DNA of 47,686 nt from Phyllobacteriaceae bacterium (GCA_023954255.1 JAMLIH010000017.1:1-47686); one strand, 5' to 3'. Shown: positions 17,496-25,854, numbered from the stretch's first letter. Program-made: numbers and translations. The notes: generated by a model from the letters alone, not told the origin.

Positions 17496-18023
17496 ATGTT
17501 GCGTACCCTGTTGAGTGCCCTGCTTTTTGTTTTCGCCGCATCCGGCATCGCCCATGCGAGCGATCTCGCCTTTTTCAACGAGGTCGAGGGAAAGTGGTCC
17601 GGACCCGGTGAAATCGTTGCCGGCAAATACAAGGGAACCAAGTTCACCTGCGTGTTCAGCGGGGTCAATCCGGCTGCCAAGGCAGGCATGAAGATCGACG
17701 GATACTGCCGTGTCGGCGTCTTCTCGCAGCCCATGAACGCCATCATCGAAAAGGCCAGCGGCAGCTATCGCGGCAAGTTCCTCGACGGTGAAGCCGGCGA
17801 AGGCATGGACATCACCGGCGGGCGCTATACCGCCAACAAGCTGGTGGTCAACATCAAGCGCAAGGATCTGCGCGGGATACTGGTTGCCAGCAAGGATAAT
17901 GCCGACCACATGCAGATGACGATTTCGGTAAGTGTCGACGGCCGGCTCATTCCGGTGATCGGCATGCGGCTCGACCGCATGGGCGGCAAGAGCGACGGCC
18001 AGAAAATCGCCAACCGCAGCTAA
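17496..18023 (+). CDS. Exported protein of unknown function
   Basis: A 175-residue protein with a clear signal peptide: MLRTLLSALLFVFAASGIAHA, with cleavage after HA near residue 21. I do not recognise the mature domain. It is beta-rich in appearance, with many Gly/Lys-rich strands (KWSGPGEIVAGKYKGTKFTC, RGKFLDGEAGEGMDITGG). It has just two cysteines in the mature part, about 26 residues apart, which could form a disulfide in the periplasm. I use the ATG at 17496, with GGAAG nine bases upstream, in preference to the TTG at 17481. Its stop codon overlaps the folK stop codon on the other strand by 3 bases. Confidence 0.78.
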   Translation: MLRTLLSALLFVFAASGIAHASDLAFFNEVEGKWSGPGEIVAGKYKGTKFTCVFSGVNPAAKAGMKIDGYCRVGVFSQPMNAIIEKASGSYRGKFLDGEAGEGMDITGGRYTANKLVVNIKRKDLRGILVASKDNADHMQMTISVSVDGRLIPVIGMRLDRMGGKSDGQKIANRS

Positions 18024-18565
18024 GACTGCGAAAGCGGGCCGGCCCAGCCGGGCCGGGCTTCATTGAGTTCGATTTCCGATCCCTCGCCTTTTTCGACCAG
18101 TGCATCAAGCCAGGCGCTTGCCGGTTTTCCGGCGATTTCAAGCTGCGGATCGATATCGCATAACGGCCTGATGACGAATATGCGCTGTGCCGCTCTTGGA
18201 TGCGGAAGGATGAGGCCTTCCCATTCTCCCTCGACACCTTCGTAGACCAGAATATCGAGATCGATTGTCCGGGGCCCCCAACGGCGGGTCTTGCGGCGCT
18301 TCAGATCATTTTCGATACGCTTGAGCTCTGCCAGCAAATCCCGGGGGGCAAGCGCCGTCGAGATGCGGATGCAGGCATTGAGGAAATCATCCTGGTCAGC
18401 ATCGCCCCATGGCTTGGTGCGATAGAGCGACGACGCCGCCTCGACCCTCGTGCCGGGCAATGCGCCGATGCCCGCCACCGCCTGTCGCATCGACCGGCGA
18501 ACATCGCCGACATTTCCGCCGAGGCCGATCCACGCCCTGGCAGGCGCGCCCTCAGGGATAGACAA
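18020..18565 (-). CDS. folK: 2-amino-4-hydroxy-6-hydroxymethyldihydropteridine pyrophosphokinase
   Basis: HPPK transfers pyrophosphate from ATP to 6-hydroxymethyl-7,8-dihydropterin, giving the substrate of FolP in folate synthesis. The family blocks are present: IGLGGNVGD near residue 13, LYRTKPWGDADQDDFLNAC, and the signature RRWGPRTIDLDIL near residue 95, followed by LPHPRAAQRIFVIRPL. It has 181 residues. The likely start is a TTG at 18565, inside the end of folB (14-base overlap), with GAGGTG four bases upstream; no ATG fits. It is the last gene of the folP-folB-folK operon, and its end meets the convergent exported-protein gene. Confidence 0.93.
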   Translation of the reverse strand: MSIPEGAPARAWIGLGGNVGDVRRSMRQAVAGIGALPGTRVEAASSLYRTKPWGDADQDDFLNACIRISTALAPRDLLAELKRIENDLKRRKTRRWGPRTIDLDILVYEGVEGEWEGLILPHPRAAQRIFVIRPLCDIDPQLEIAGKPASAWLDALVEKGEGSEIELNEARPGWAGPLSQS

Positions 18566-18914
18566 CCGTCACCTCGATGTTGTCGAGAACGCCCTGAACC
18601 GGTGCATTGGGCTTGCGGATGGTGATTTCTGCGCGGCGGATCATCTTGAATTTCTTGCACAGGGATTTTGCCACCTGCAAGGCCAGTGCCTCGATCAGGT
18701 ATCGGCGCTGGCCGGTAACCGTCCGCTCAATGACCTTGAACGCCTTGCCGTAATCGACGGTTCCGCGGATGTCGTCGTTTTCAAGCGACGAACCGCCATC
18801 GACGGTGAGAACCGCATCGACAAAGAAACGCTGCCCGAGCACCTCCTCCTCGTTGTAGATGCCGTGACGGGCGAAGAAGGCGCAGTTCTTCAGGGTGATG
18901 GTATATTCGCTCAT
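18552..18914 (-). CDS. folB: Dihydroneopterin aldolase
   Basis: Converts 7,8-dihydroneopterin to 6-hydroxymethyl-7,8-dihydropterin and glycolaldehyde, two steps before dihydropteroate. The 120-residue length and the pattern ITLKNCAFFARHGIYNEEEVLGQRFFVD at the start are diagnostic; the glutamate of NEEE is the pterin-binding area. The later block IEALALQVAKSLCKKF and the end RKPNAPVQGVLDNIEVTV also match the family. GGGAGA lies six bases before the ATG at 18914. It is 29 bases after folP and overlaps folK by 14 bases, so translation of folB and folK is probably coupled. Confidence 0.94.
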   Translation of the reverse strand: MSEYTITLKNCAFFARHGIYNEEEVLGQRFFVDAVLTVDGGSSLENDDIRGTVDYGKAFKVIERTVTGQRRYLIEALALQVAKSLCKKFKMIRRAEITIRKPNAPVQGVLDNIEVTVVYP

Positions 18915-18943
18915 TCGGTTCTCCCGGCACTGAACCTTGCAGG

Positions 18944-19801
18944 TCAGCCGGCCATACGGCCTTCCGCCGCCAGCACGGCATCGGCAATGCGCAGGGCATC
19001 GCGGTTTCTTGGCACATCATGGACGCGAAAGACAGCGCTTCCTTTCATCCGTGCGACAACGCTTGTCGCAGCAGTGCCGCTATCGCGCCGCCCGGGCGAC
19101 CTGCCCGTCACATGGCCGATGAACCGCTTGCGCGAGGTGCCGGTCAGGATGTGGCAGCCGAGATCGAACAACTCCTCCATGCGCGCCAGCAGTTCAATGT
19201 TTTCGTCATGGTCCTTGGCAAAACCGAATCCGGGATCGAGCACTATTTTCTCGCGCGCTATTCCGGCTTCAAAGGCGACCTCAAGGCTGCGTCCGAGAAA
19301 TAGGCGCTGATCGGCGATGACATCGGCCTCCTTCTGCCGCTCGCGGCCGGTATGCATCAACAGGCAGCCGGCAGAAAGCCCGGCGGCCACGCCGGCAAGA
19401 TCCGGGTCACGCTGAAAGCCCCAGATATCGTTGATGATATGGGCGCCCGCCCTGACCGCCAGTTCAGCCGTCTTTGCCCGCCAGGTGTCGACCGAAAGCA
19501 GGACGCCGCTGCCGCTCAGCGCCTCGAAGACCGGCAGGATACGGTCCTGTTCCTCGGCGGCGGAGATTTCCTCGAAACCGGGACGCGAGGATTCGCCGCC
19601 GATATCGATGATTTCGGCCCCTTCCCTCACCATCCGCCTCGCCCGGCGTATGGCCGCATCCGGCCGCTGATAGCGCCCGCCATCGGAAAACGAGTCGGGG
19701 GTCACATTCAACACCCCCATGATGACGGCACGCGGCCCGAGCTCGATCTGCCGGCCATGGCCAAGTTTCCAGTTGAACGGAGCAAAGGGATCAAACGTCA
19801 T
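18944..19801 (-). CDS. folP: Dihydropteroate synthase
   Basis: Condenses 6-hydroxymethyl-7,8-dihydropterin pyrophosphate with p-aminobenzoate; the target of sulfonamides. The signature IMGVLNVTPDSFSDGG lies at about residues 27-42, and the pterin loop IIDIGGESSRPG at about 64-75. Further landmarks are SVDTWR, INDIWGF, LDPGFGFAKD and LTGTSRKRFIG. It has 285 residues from the ATG at 19801. A GTG three codons earlier is possible, but the AGGTGG then overlaps the start, so the ATG is preferred. It is the first gene of folP-folB-folK. All pathway steps from dihydroneopterin to dihydropteroate are thus together. Confidence 0.95.
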   Translation of the reverse strand: MTFDPFAPFNWKLGHGRQIELGPRAVIMGVLNVTPDSFSDGGRYQRPDAAIRRARRMVREGAEIIDIGGESSRPGFEEISAAEEQDRILPVFEALSGSGVLLSVDTWRAKTAELAVRAGAHIINDIWGFQRDPDLAGVAAGLSAGCLLMHTGRERQKEADVIADQRLFLGRSLEVAFEAGIAREKIVLDPGFGFAKDHDENIELLARMEELFDLGCHILTGTSRKRFIGHVTGRSPGRRDSGTAATSVVARMKGSAVFRVHDVPRNRDALRIADAVLAAEGRMAG

Positions 19802-20004
19802 CAAAGCCACCTGTCTGCCGCCACGGGGATTTCATTGATGTGGAATGTCTGGCGGTAGCGTTCTCACAAATGTTTTTCAACAGAAGAGAAGTTGATTACC
19901 TGTTGCCGATGTGACAGTTGATCGCCGTCGGCTATGCACTTAGGGTCGGCATGGGGCATTTACCCGCTGTTTGCTGGCAGCGGAAGACTGGGCTGACGGT
20001 TTAC

Positions 20005-20853
20005 ATGCAATCCACGCATTCTGGCGAAACAGGCGGGCTGTCCGTGACCTTCTGGGGCACCCGCGGAACCCGTATGGTCACGGGCGACCCCTTCATGCGC
20101 TACGGCCGCAAGACGATCTGCGCGGAAGTGCGGTGCGGCAACCGGGTCATCGTGCTCGACGCGGGCTCGGGCCTTGTGCCGCTGGGATCGGCGATGATGA
20201 AAAACGGCATTCGCCGCTTTGACCTGCTGCTGACCCATGCCCATTACGATCATGTGGAGGGCATCCCCTTCTTCGAACCGTTCTACGATCCCGGGTTCAC
20301 GGTGAACTTCTGGTCGGGCAAGCTGAAGGGGATTCGCAGGACAAGGGATATCGTCGACGGATTGATGAAGGAGCCTTATTTTCCGATTCGCCAGGAGAAG
20401 TTCCTCGCCGATATCCGCTACCGTGACGTTGAAGACCACGCCGTTATCGACCTCGGCGACGGCATAGAGGTCCACACGACAAGGCTCCATCATCCCGGCG
20501 GGGCGACCGGATACCGGATAGAATATGGCGGCAAGCGCTTTGCCTTCATCACCGACACCACCCATGCGCCGGGCCAGCGCGACACGGAACTGGTGGCGTT
20601 CCTGAAGGGTGTCGACGCATTAGCCTATGATTGCAGCTATCTGGATGCGGAGTTTCCGCGTTTTGCCAGCTTCGGCCACTCCACCTGGGAGGAGGCCGAA
20701 CGGCTGCGCGAGGCGGCCGGTGCAGGCCGTGTCTTCGGCATCCACCACATGCCCTTCCGCGACGATGCGGCACTGGACGCGATTTCAGCGCAGATCGAAA
20801 AGGACAAGGGGCTTTGTACCGTCACGAAGGACGGGATGAAGGTGACATTCTAG
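20005..20853 (+). CDS. Metallo-beta-lactamase-fold hydrolase
   Basis: Zinc hydrolase of the MBL superfamily. The metal motif HxHxDH is complete at residues 78-83 (THAHYDHVEGIPFF). Later ligands are plausible in the HHPGGATGYRIEY and FITDTTHAPG blocks and the terminal HHMPF. The opening VTFWGTRGTRMVTG and RYGRKTICAEV resemble the group that includes cAMP-phosphodiesterase-like and tRNase Z-like proteins. The start is uncertain: I use the ATG at 20005, but the frame is open back to 19918. The product has about 282 residues. It converges on the FecR gene with six bases between them and lies close to the adenylate cyclase, so a cyclic-nucleotide substrate is possible but unproven. Confidence 0.83.
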   Translation: MQSTHSGETGGLSVTFWGTRGTRMVTGDPFMRYGRKTICAEVRCGNRVIVLDAGSGLVPLGSAMMKNGIRRFDLLLTHAHYDHVEGIPFFEPFYDPGFTVNFWSGKLKGIRRTRDIVDGLMKEPYFPIRQEKFLADIRYRDVEDHAVIDLGDGIEVHTTRLHHPGGATGYRIEYGGKRFAFITDTTHAPGQRDTELVAFLKGVDALAYDCSYLDAEFPRFASFGHSTWEEAERLREAAGAGRVFGIHHMPFRDDAALDAISAQIEKDKGLCTVTKDGMKVTF

Positions 20854-20859
20854 ACTAAA

Positions 20860-21681
20860 TCAGCAGTAGGTGCCGCAATTTTCAACGTCCATCTTTTCCG
20901 GCTCCGACTCCGGGCTTTCTCCCGGACCTTCATTGCCCTCGGGCGGAGTTGGCTGCACCCCAACGGCCGGATCAAGCGCCGCGCGCACGGCACAGGACAG
21001 GACAGGTGCCCGCCATCCCAGTTGGAAACGGTTTTGCCGCGACGTCAGCGTGTAATCGCCATTCTCCGCAGCCCGGTCACCCGAGCGCAGATAGGGCAGT
21101 TCATGCGCCTCGTTCGGCGTAACCTCGGCAATATCGCAGGGCCGGTTGACGACAACGCAATTGGAACTCGAACAGGCCTCGATCTCTCCCTTGAACAGAA
21201 TGACCCGGGTCAGGCCGAAAGCATCGACATAAACATCGAATATCGTCCCCCGCACACCAATCGTCGAAACCGGTGTCTTCACCGTGAAAGCGCCCTTGGG
21301 CGAATTGCCGGTAATGAAGCGGAAGGCTCCCTTGGCAACCTCGATCGTTCCCTGCTGGAAGCCGTTGCTGCCGACAACGAAATCATCGAGACGAACAACG
21401 GAATTCTCGCCGACCACGATGCGTGAGTTGTCGTTGAGCCGGATTTCGCCGTGGGAGTTTATCTCCGCCGAGACCGCTTCGCTGGCAAAGACGGGATCCT
21501 TCGGTGCAAGGCGGCGGCTGTTGAGCGAGCCGGTGACCACATTGATCACCCGAACGGATTGCCCAACCTCTTCAGCAGCATGGGCGGGAAAACCTGCACA
21601 AACCATTGCCATCAGTGAAACCGCCGACAGCAGCGCTCGAACACTGCCTCTTGGCTTGATGGACCGGGAACTCTTCAACAT
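20860..21681 (-). CDS. Exported FecR-domain protein
   Basis: Periplasmic FecR-fold protein. A signal peptide covers about residues 1-35 (MLKSSRS...GFPAHA). The FecR domain follows at about residues 55-170, with SAEINSHGEIRLNDNSRIVVGENSVV, GAFRFITGNS and the hallmark FTVKTPVSTIGVRGTIFDVYV. The C-terminal part has five or more cysteines (EACSSSNC, NRPCD, LSCAV, ENCGTYC at the very end), a Pro/Glu-rich tail, and no transmembrane helix. GTGGAG lies before the ATG at 21681. It is not beside a sigma factor or TonB receptor, so this is not a FecIRA system. Its divergent neighbour is a CHASE2-adenylate cyclase, a linkage seen in rhizobia; a sensing partnership is inference. Confidence 0.87.
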   Translation of the reverse strand: MLKSSRSIKPRGSVRALLSAVSLMAMVCAGFPAHAAEEVGQSVRVINVVTGSLNSRRLAPKDPVFASEAVSAEINSHGEIRLNDNSRIVVGENSVVRLDDFVVGSNGFQQGTIEVAKGAFRFITGNSPKGAFTVKTPVSTIGVRGTIFDVYVDAFGLTRVILFKGEIEACSSSNCVVVNRPCDIAEVTPNEAHELPYLRSGDRAAENGDYTLTSRQNRFQLGWRAPVLSCAVRAALDPAVGVQPTPPEGNEGPGESPESEPEKMDVENCGTYC

Positions 21682-21710
21682 GACGGACTCCACTTTAAGT
21701 CTTTGTTTCT

Positions 21711-21758
21711 TGCCGGCATTGACTGCTGCCGGCATTATCTTTTGCCGGCTTTGTCATC
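21711..21758 (-). repeat. Three TGCCGGC repeats spaced exactly 16 bp, upstream of fecR
   Basis: TGCCGGCA at 21711-21718, TGCCGGCA at 21727-21734 and TGCCGGCT at 21743-21750, each unit 16 bp long. The first two units also share the following TT-rich bases. TGCCGGCA is itself a palindrome. The array starts 30 bases upstream of the FecR start codon, which suits an operator or an mRNA structure. No known regulator is assigned. Confidence 0.55.
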
Positions 21759-21868
21759 GCTGCACTTCGGCTTCCGCCGTGCAGACCTGCCTGCAAATAC
21801 TACAATGCTGTTGTGCGCCCCGATCTTGACGGTTACCGTAACGTCTATCCTTCCATACGTAAAGCTGC

Positions 21869-21884
21869 TGTGATGGCTGTCACA
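21869..21884. promoter_or_regulatory. CRP-type operator upstream of the adenylate cyclase gene
   Basis: TGTGA-TGGCTG-TCACA is a perfect match to the TGTGA-N6-TCACA core bound by the cAMP receptor protein in enterobacteria. It is centred 43 bases before the cyclase start codon, in the 238-bp gap between the divergent fecR and cyclase genes. Rhizobial Clr proteins prefer a somewhat different box, so which CRP/FNR-family protein would bind is open. Confidence 0.55.
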
Positions 21885-21919
21885 CAGCCGAACAGAACTG
21901 TCTTTTATTCCAAGCCTGC

Positions 21920-24103
21920 ATGCTAAAACGCATACTCAAAGGAAAAACCCCCTACGTACTGGCCATATCGGCCGGCGTGACGGTAATTGCCCTGCTTTTT
22001 TCGCTGTCGCGGCCCGATCTTCTGCTTCCCTTACAGAACCTGGTTTTCGATTCCTATCAACAACTTAAGCCGCGGGATGCAGGACAAAGCGCGGTCGTAG
22101 TGGTGGATGTCGACGAATCGTCGATCAAGGCGCGCGGACAATGGCCCTGGCCGCGCGCCGTACTCGCCGAACTGACCGGCCGCCTCGGGCGGGCCGGTGC
22201 TGCCGCGATCGCCTTCGACATGGTGTTTTCGGAGCCGGACCGGACAACGCCCGCCTATCTTGCCGGCCAACTGCCCGCCAACATGCCCAACCGAGAAGCG
22301 GTTGCCGCCGCGCTGAAGTCCCTGCCCGACAACGATGCGGTCTTCTCCGAAACCATTGCCAATTCGCCGACCGTGCTCGCCTTCTTCGACTCCGGAGATC
22401 AACGCGGCCAGGCAGCCCGCAAGATCGCCGGTGTGAGCTGGCTCGGCGAGGATCTGAGCAGCCTGCTCGAACCGCTTCAGGGATCGATCGCCAGCATGCC
22501 CGCCCTGGTCGATGCCGCGCGCGGTCACGGCCATATCAGCCTCGGACCGGGGCAAACCGACGATGTGGTACGGCGCGTGCCGCTTTTTGCCGCCCAGGGC
22601 GGCAACGTCTATCCCTCGCTGGCGGCAGAAGCACTGCGGGTGGCGCTGGAGACGGCGACGGGCCAGCGCCAGTCCTTTCTGCTGGTCACCACCTTTGCCG
22701 GCAGAGAGGGTGGAGATGCAGACCGAGCCAGCGGCGGTGCGGCAGCCATCACCATGGCAAGGCTCGGCAATTTCACCATGCCACTGACCAAGAAAGGCAT
22801 GCTCGACCTTTATTATGCGCCCGCAGGCCAAACCGACTTTCTCTCCGCCGATACCGCCCTGTCCAGCCCGGCAGACCTGCTGGCAGAGCGCGTCGGCGGC
22901 AAGATCGTTCTCATCGGCACGTCGGCTGCCGGCCTGCGGGACATCCGCATCACGACCCTGCGCGAGGCGGTTCCCGGCGTTGCAATCCACGCCCAGGTCA
23001 TCGACCAGATCATGCAGGGTGCCTTCCTCAACCGGCCGGACTGGGCACCAGGTGCGGAAGCGGTGCTGGCTGCCGTATTGTCGCTGGTCATCATCGCCGC
23101 GCTGCCCTTTCTCGGCGTCCTGTCGGCGGCTGCCTTCGGCGCAGCCTGCGCCGGCGCCGTGCTGGCGATCAGCTGGTGGGCATTTTCGCGCCATGGGCTG
23201 CTGATCGATCCGCTGTTTCCGCTGCTTTTGTCGCTCACGGCCTATTTCCTGACGACACTGCTGCTTTACACCTTTGCCGACCGCGAGCGCCGTTTCGTGC
23301 GAACCGCCTTTCGTCATTACATCGCCCCAAGCCTGCTGACCCGGCTCGAGGAAAACCCGGAAGCGCTGAAACTGGGCGGGGAAATCCGCGACATGACACT
23401 GATGTTCATGGATGTGCGCAACTTCACGGCGATTTCGGAGAAGCTGACGCCTGAAGAACTGGTGACCTTTCTCAACGATCTCCTGTCGCCGCTGTCGGAC
23501 ATCATCCAGCGCCATGACGGAGCGATCGACAAATATATCGGCGATTCGATCATGGCGTTCTGGAATGCGCCGCTGGATGTGGAGGATCATGCCCGCAAGG
23601 CCTGTCTTGCAGCGCTTGAAATGCTTGAGGAAGTCGAGCGCCTCAACAAGCGCGATGCCTTCGGCTTCAAGGCACGCGGTCTGGGAGAAGTGGCAATCGG
23701 CATCGGCATCAACACCGGTCCGGGCTGCGTCGGCAATCTGGGTTCTTCCACCCGGTTCGACTATTCCGTGGTCGGTGACACGGTAAACGTCGCCGCACGG
23801 CTCGAAACGGCGACCAAGGAAACGGGTGCTCCCATCCTGGTTTCCGCCCAAACGGCTGCCGAAGCGCCCCAATTGGCCTATCTTCCCGCCGGAAAGCTGG
23901 AACTCAAGGGAAAATCACAGGCTCAGGAGGTGTTTGCCCTTGCAGGCGATGCGAACGACAAGGAAAGCAGCGCATTTCAGGCGCTGGCACGCATGGTGGA
24001 CGACCTTTCCTCACTGCCTGCAGCGAAGCGGAAAAAGGCCATCGGCGATTGCCTTGCCGCCGCAAAGCCCTATCTGCATTCCTTCCTTTCGCGGCTTGCA
24101 TGA
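21920..24103 (+). CDS. CHASE2-domain adenylate/guanylate cyclase
   Basis: Membrane sensor that makes a cyclic nucleotide, probably cAMP. A first transmembrane helix lies at about residues 12-30. The extracytoplasmic CHASE2 domain spans about 35-370, with the typical VVVVDVDESSIKARGQWPWPR and IVLIGTSAAGLRDIRITTL blocks. Three further membrane helices lie at about 375-450. A class III cyclase domain fills about 480-680. Its two metal-binding aspartates are D498 (FMDVRNFTAISEKL) and D542 (YIGDSIMAFWNAP), and the adenine-side and transition-state residues fit FDYSVVGDTVNVAARLE. It has 727 residues, normal for this architecture. The ATG at 21920 has no strong ribosome site. It is divergent from fecR and preceded by a CRP-type site. 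Confidence 0.94.
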   Translation: MLKRILKGKTPYVLAISAGVTVIALLFSLSRPDLLLPLQNLVFDSYQQLKPRDAGQSAVVVVDVDESSIKARGQWPWPRAVLAELTGRLGRAGAAAIAFDMVFSEPDRTTPAYLAGQLPANMPNREAVAAALKSLPDNDAVFSETIANSPTVLAFFDSGDQRGQAARKIAGVSWLGEDLSSLLEPLQGSIASMPALVDAARGHGHISLGPGQTDDVVRRVPLFAAQGGNVYPSLAAEALRVALETATGQRQSFLLVTTFAGREGGDADRASGGAAAITMARLGNFTMPLTKKGMLDLYYAPAGQTDFLSADTALSSPADLLAERVGGKIVLIGTSAAGLRDIRITTLREAVPGVAIHAQVIDQIMQGAFLNRPDWAPGAEAVLAAVLSLVIIAALPFLGVLSAAAFGAACAGAVLAISWWAFSRHGLLIDPLFPLLLSLTAYFLTTLLLYTFADRERRFVRTAFRHYIAPSLLTRLEENPEALKLGGEIRDMTLMFMDVRNFTAISEKLTPEELVTFLNDLLSPLSDIIQRHDGAIDKYIGDSIMAFWNAPLDVEDHARKACLAALEMLEEVERLNKRDAFGFKARGLGEVAIGIGINTGPGCVGNLGSSTRFDYSVVGDTVNVAARLETATKETGAPILVSAQTAAEAPQLAYLPAGKLELKGKSQAQEVFALAGDANDKESSAFQALARMVDDLSSLPAAKRKKAIGDCLAAAKPYLHSFLSRLA

Positions 24104-24127
24104 GCAGCAGGAAAGCAGGACCTGTCC

Positions 24128-25636
24128 ATGACGGCTCATAAAGAAAACGGCGGCCCGGCGGCCGGGCCGGCAATCGTCTGGTTTCGTGACGATCTGCGTT
24201 GTGCGGACCATCCCGCCCTGCATCATGCCGCCTCGCTCGGCCATCCGGTCATCGCCGTCTACGTGCACGATGAGGAAACCGCCGGAATGCGGCCCAAGGG
24301 CGCGGCGCAGAAGTGGTTTCTGCACCAAAGCCTCGCCGCGCTTGCAGATGCGCTGTCGAAAAAAGGCTGCAGCCTTCGCATCTTCAAGGGGGCAAGCGAA
24401 ACGGTCCTCAAGAAACTCGCTGCAGAAACCGGCGCAGCCGGCATCTATTGGCTGCGCCGCACCGGCGAGGCAGAAGTCGGGACTGACCGTCGTCTGAAGG
24501 CTTATTTCCGGCAATCGGGCATGGAAGCGACAAGCTTCAACGGCAATCTGCTGCATGAGCCAAGCCGCTTTCTGACCGGTAGCGGCGGCCCCTACAAGGT
24601 GTTCACGCCATTCTGGAATGCGCTGCAGCGCAAGGGCGAGCCTCATCCACCCCTTCCCGCGCCAGAGGCGCTGAAGGGCTTTGGCGGCAAGATGACGGGC
24701 GCCTGTGAACTCGATGCGCTCGGCCTGAAGCCGCACAGCCCCAACTGGGCTGATGGCTGGGAAGCGCTGTGGCCTGCCGGCGAGGCAAGCGCAGGGCAAC
24801 TTCTCGATGACTTTCTGGCACAGGGCGCGCAAGGCTATGGCGAGGGCAGAGACTTTCCCGCTGGCGGCAACGTTTCCCGGCTCTCGCCCTATCTGCGTTT
24901 CGGCGTGGTTTCGCCATGCCAGCTCTGGCATGCCATGCGCCAGCGCCAGGACAGCGGGAATGTCGGCGACCGGGATGCCGGCAAATTCCTGTCGGAACTG
25001 GCATGGCGGGAGTTCTGCCATCACCTGAGGTTTCACTTTCCGGATCTGGCCAGCCGGAATTTTCAGCCCAAGTTCGACCGTTTTCCGTGGCGCGAGCCGG
25101 CTTCGGATATCCTTGAGCGCTGGAAAAAAGGGCTTACCGGCTATCCCGTCGTCGATGCCGGCATGCGCGAACTCTGGCAGACCGGCTACATGCACAACCG
25201 CATCCGCATGGTCGCCGCCTCCTTTCTCGTCAAGCATCTGCTGATCGACTGGCGCATCGGCGAAGGCTGGTTCTGGGATACGCTTGCCGATGGCGATCCG
25301 GCAAGCAATCCGGCCAACTGGCAATGGGTTGCCGGCTGCGGTGCCGACGCGGCGCCATACTTCCGCATCTTCAACCCGGTGCTTCAGGGGCGCAAGTTCG
25401 ACCCGAAAGGCGAGTATGTGCGGCACTATGTGCCGGAAATCGCCCGATTGCCGGACAAGTACCTTCATGCGCCGTGGGAAGCGCCGGTACCGGTGCTGGA
25501 AGCAGCAGGCATCATCCCCGGAGAAACCTATCCCGCGCCGGTTGTCGATCACACGCATGCCCGTCTTCGGGCCCTGGCTGCCCTGAAGGAAACGGCACAT
25601 GCGGATGCGCAGGATGACAAGCCGGCAGATCGATAA
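24128..25636 (+). CDS. phrB: Deoxyribodipyrimidine photolyase (cryptochrome/photolyase family)
   Basis: FAD-dependent light-driven repair enzyme for cyclobutane pyrimidine dimers. The N-terminal alpha/beta domain starts with the class signature IVWFRDDLRCADHPAL at residues 16-31. The FAD-binding helical domain covers about residues 210-480, with LSPYLRFGVVSP, ELAWREFCHHL, TGYPVVDAGMRELWQTGYMHNR and the ending GADAAPYFRIFNPVLQG. It has 502 residues, about 30 more than the E. coli enzyme, mostly at the ends. AGGA lies seven bases before the ATG at 24128. It starts 24 bases after the cyclase gene. A cryptochrome role cannot be excluded from sequence alone. Confidence 0.93.
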   Translation: MTAHKENGGPAAGPAIVWFRDDLRCADHPALHHAASLGHPVIAVYVHDEETAGMRPKGAAQKWFLHQSLAALADALSKKGCSLRIFKGASETVLKKLAAETGAAGIYWLRRTGEAEVGTDRRLKAYFRQSGMEATSFNGNLLHEPSRFLTGSGGPYKVFTPFWNALQRKGEPHPPLPAPEALKGFGGKMTGACELDALGLKPHSPNWADGWEALWPAGEASAGQLLDDFLAQGAQGYGEGRDFPAGGNVSRLSPYLRFGVVSPCQLWHAMRQRQDSGNVGDRDAGKFLSELAWREFCHHLRFHFPDLASRNFQPKFDRFPWREPASDILERWKKGLTGYPVVDAGMRELWQTGYMHNRIRMVAASFLVKHLLIDWRIGEGWFWDTLADGDPASNPANWQWVAGCGADAAPYFRIFNPVLQGRKFDPKGEYVRHYVPEIARLPDKYLHAPWEAPVPVLEAAGIIPGETYPAPVVDHTHARLRALAALKETAHADAQDDKPADR

Positions 25637-25854
25637 TTGCCGTCCAAAACCCTTGCAAAGCGTTCAGCGAACGTGGAAAATATCGCCAACATGACCGCAG
25701 GAAGCCGTTTTTGAGCGGCAAACCGGCGGCACAACGACAAACTGGGGAGTGCTGTGGCCCGGTCTCCGCATGGCCATGGCAGCAAGGCACAGGGAAAGAT
25801 GCCGGAAAAACGCCGCGTTTGCCGGTATCCTTCGTTGGCAGGAGGCGTATGGCG

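Noticed and set aside
20860-21681. Classical FecIR iron-signalling system
   Set aside because: There is no ECF sigma factor and no TonB-dependent receptor in the vicinity; only the FecR fold is shared.
22031-23872. A 613-codon minus-strand frame opposite the adenylate cyclase gene
   Set aside because: The CHASE2 and class III cyclase motifs, including both metal aspartates, are on the plus strand. The shadow frame has no family match.
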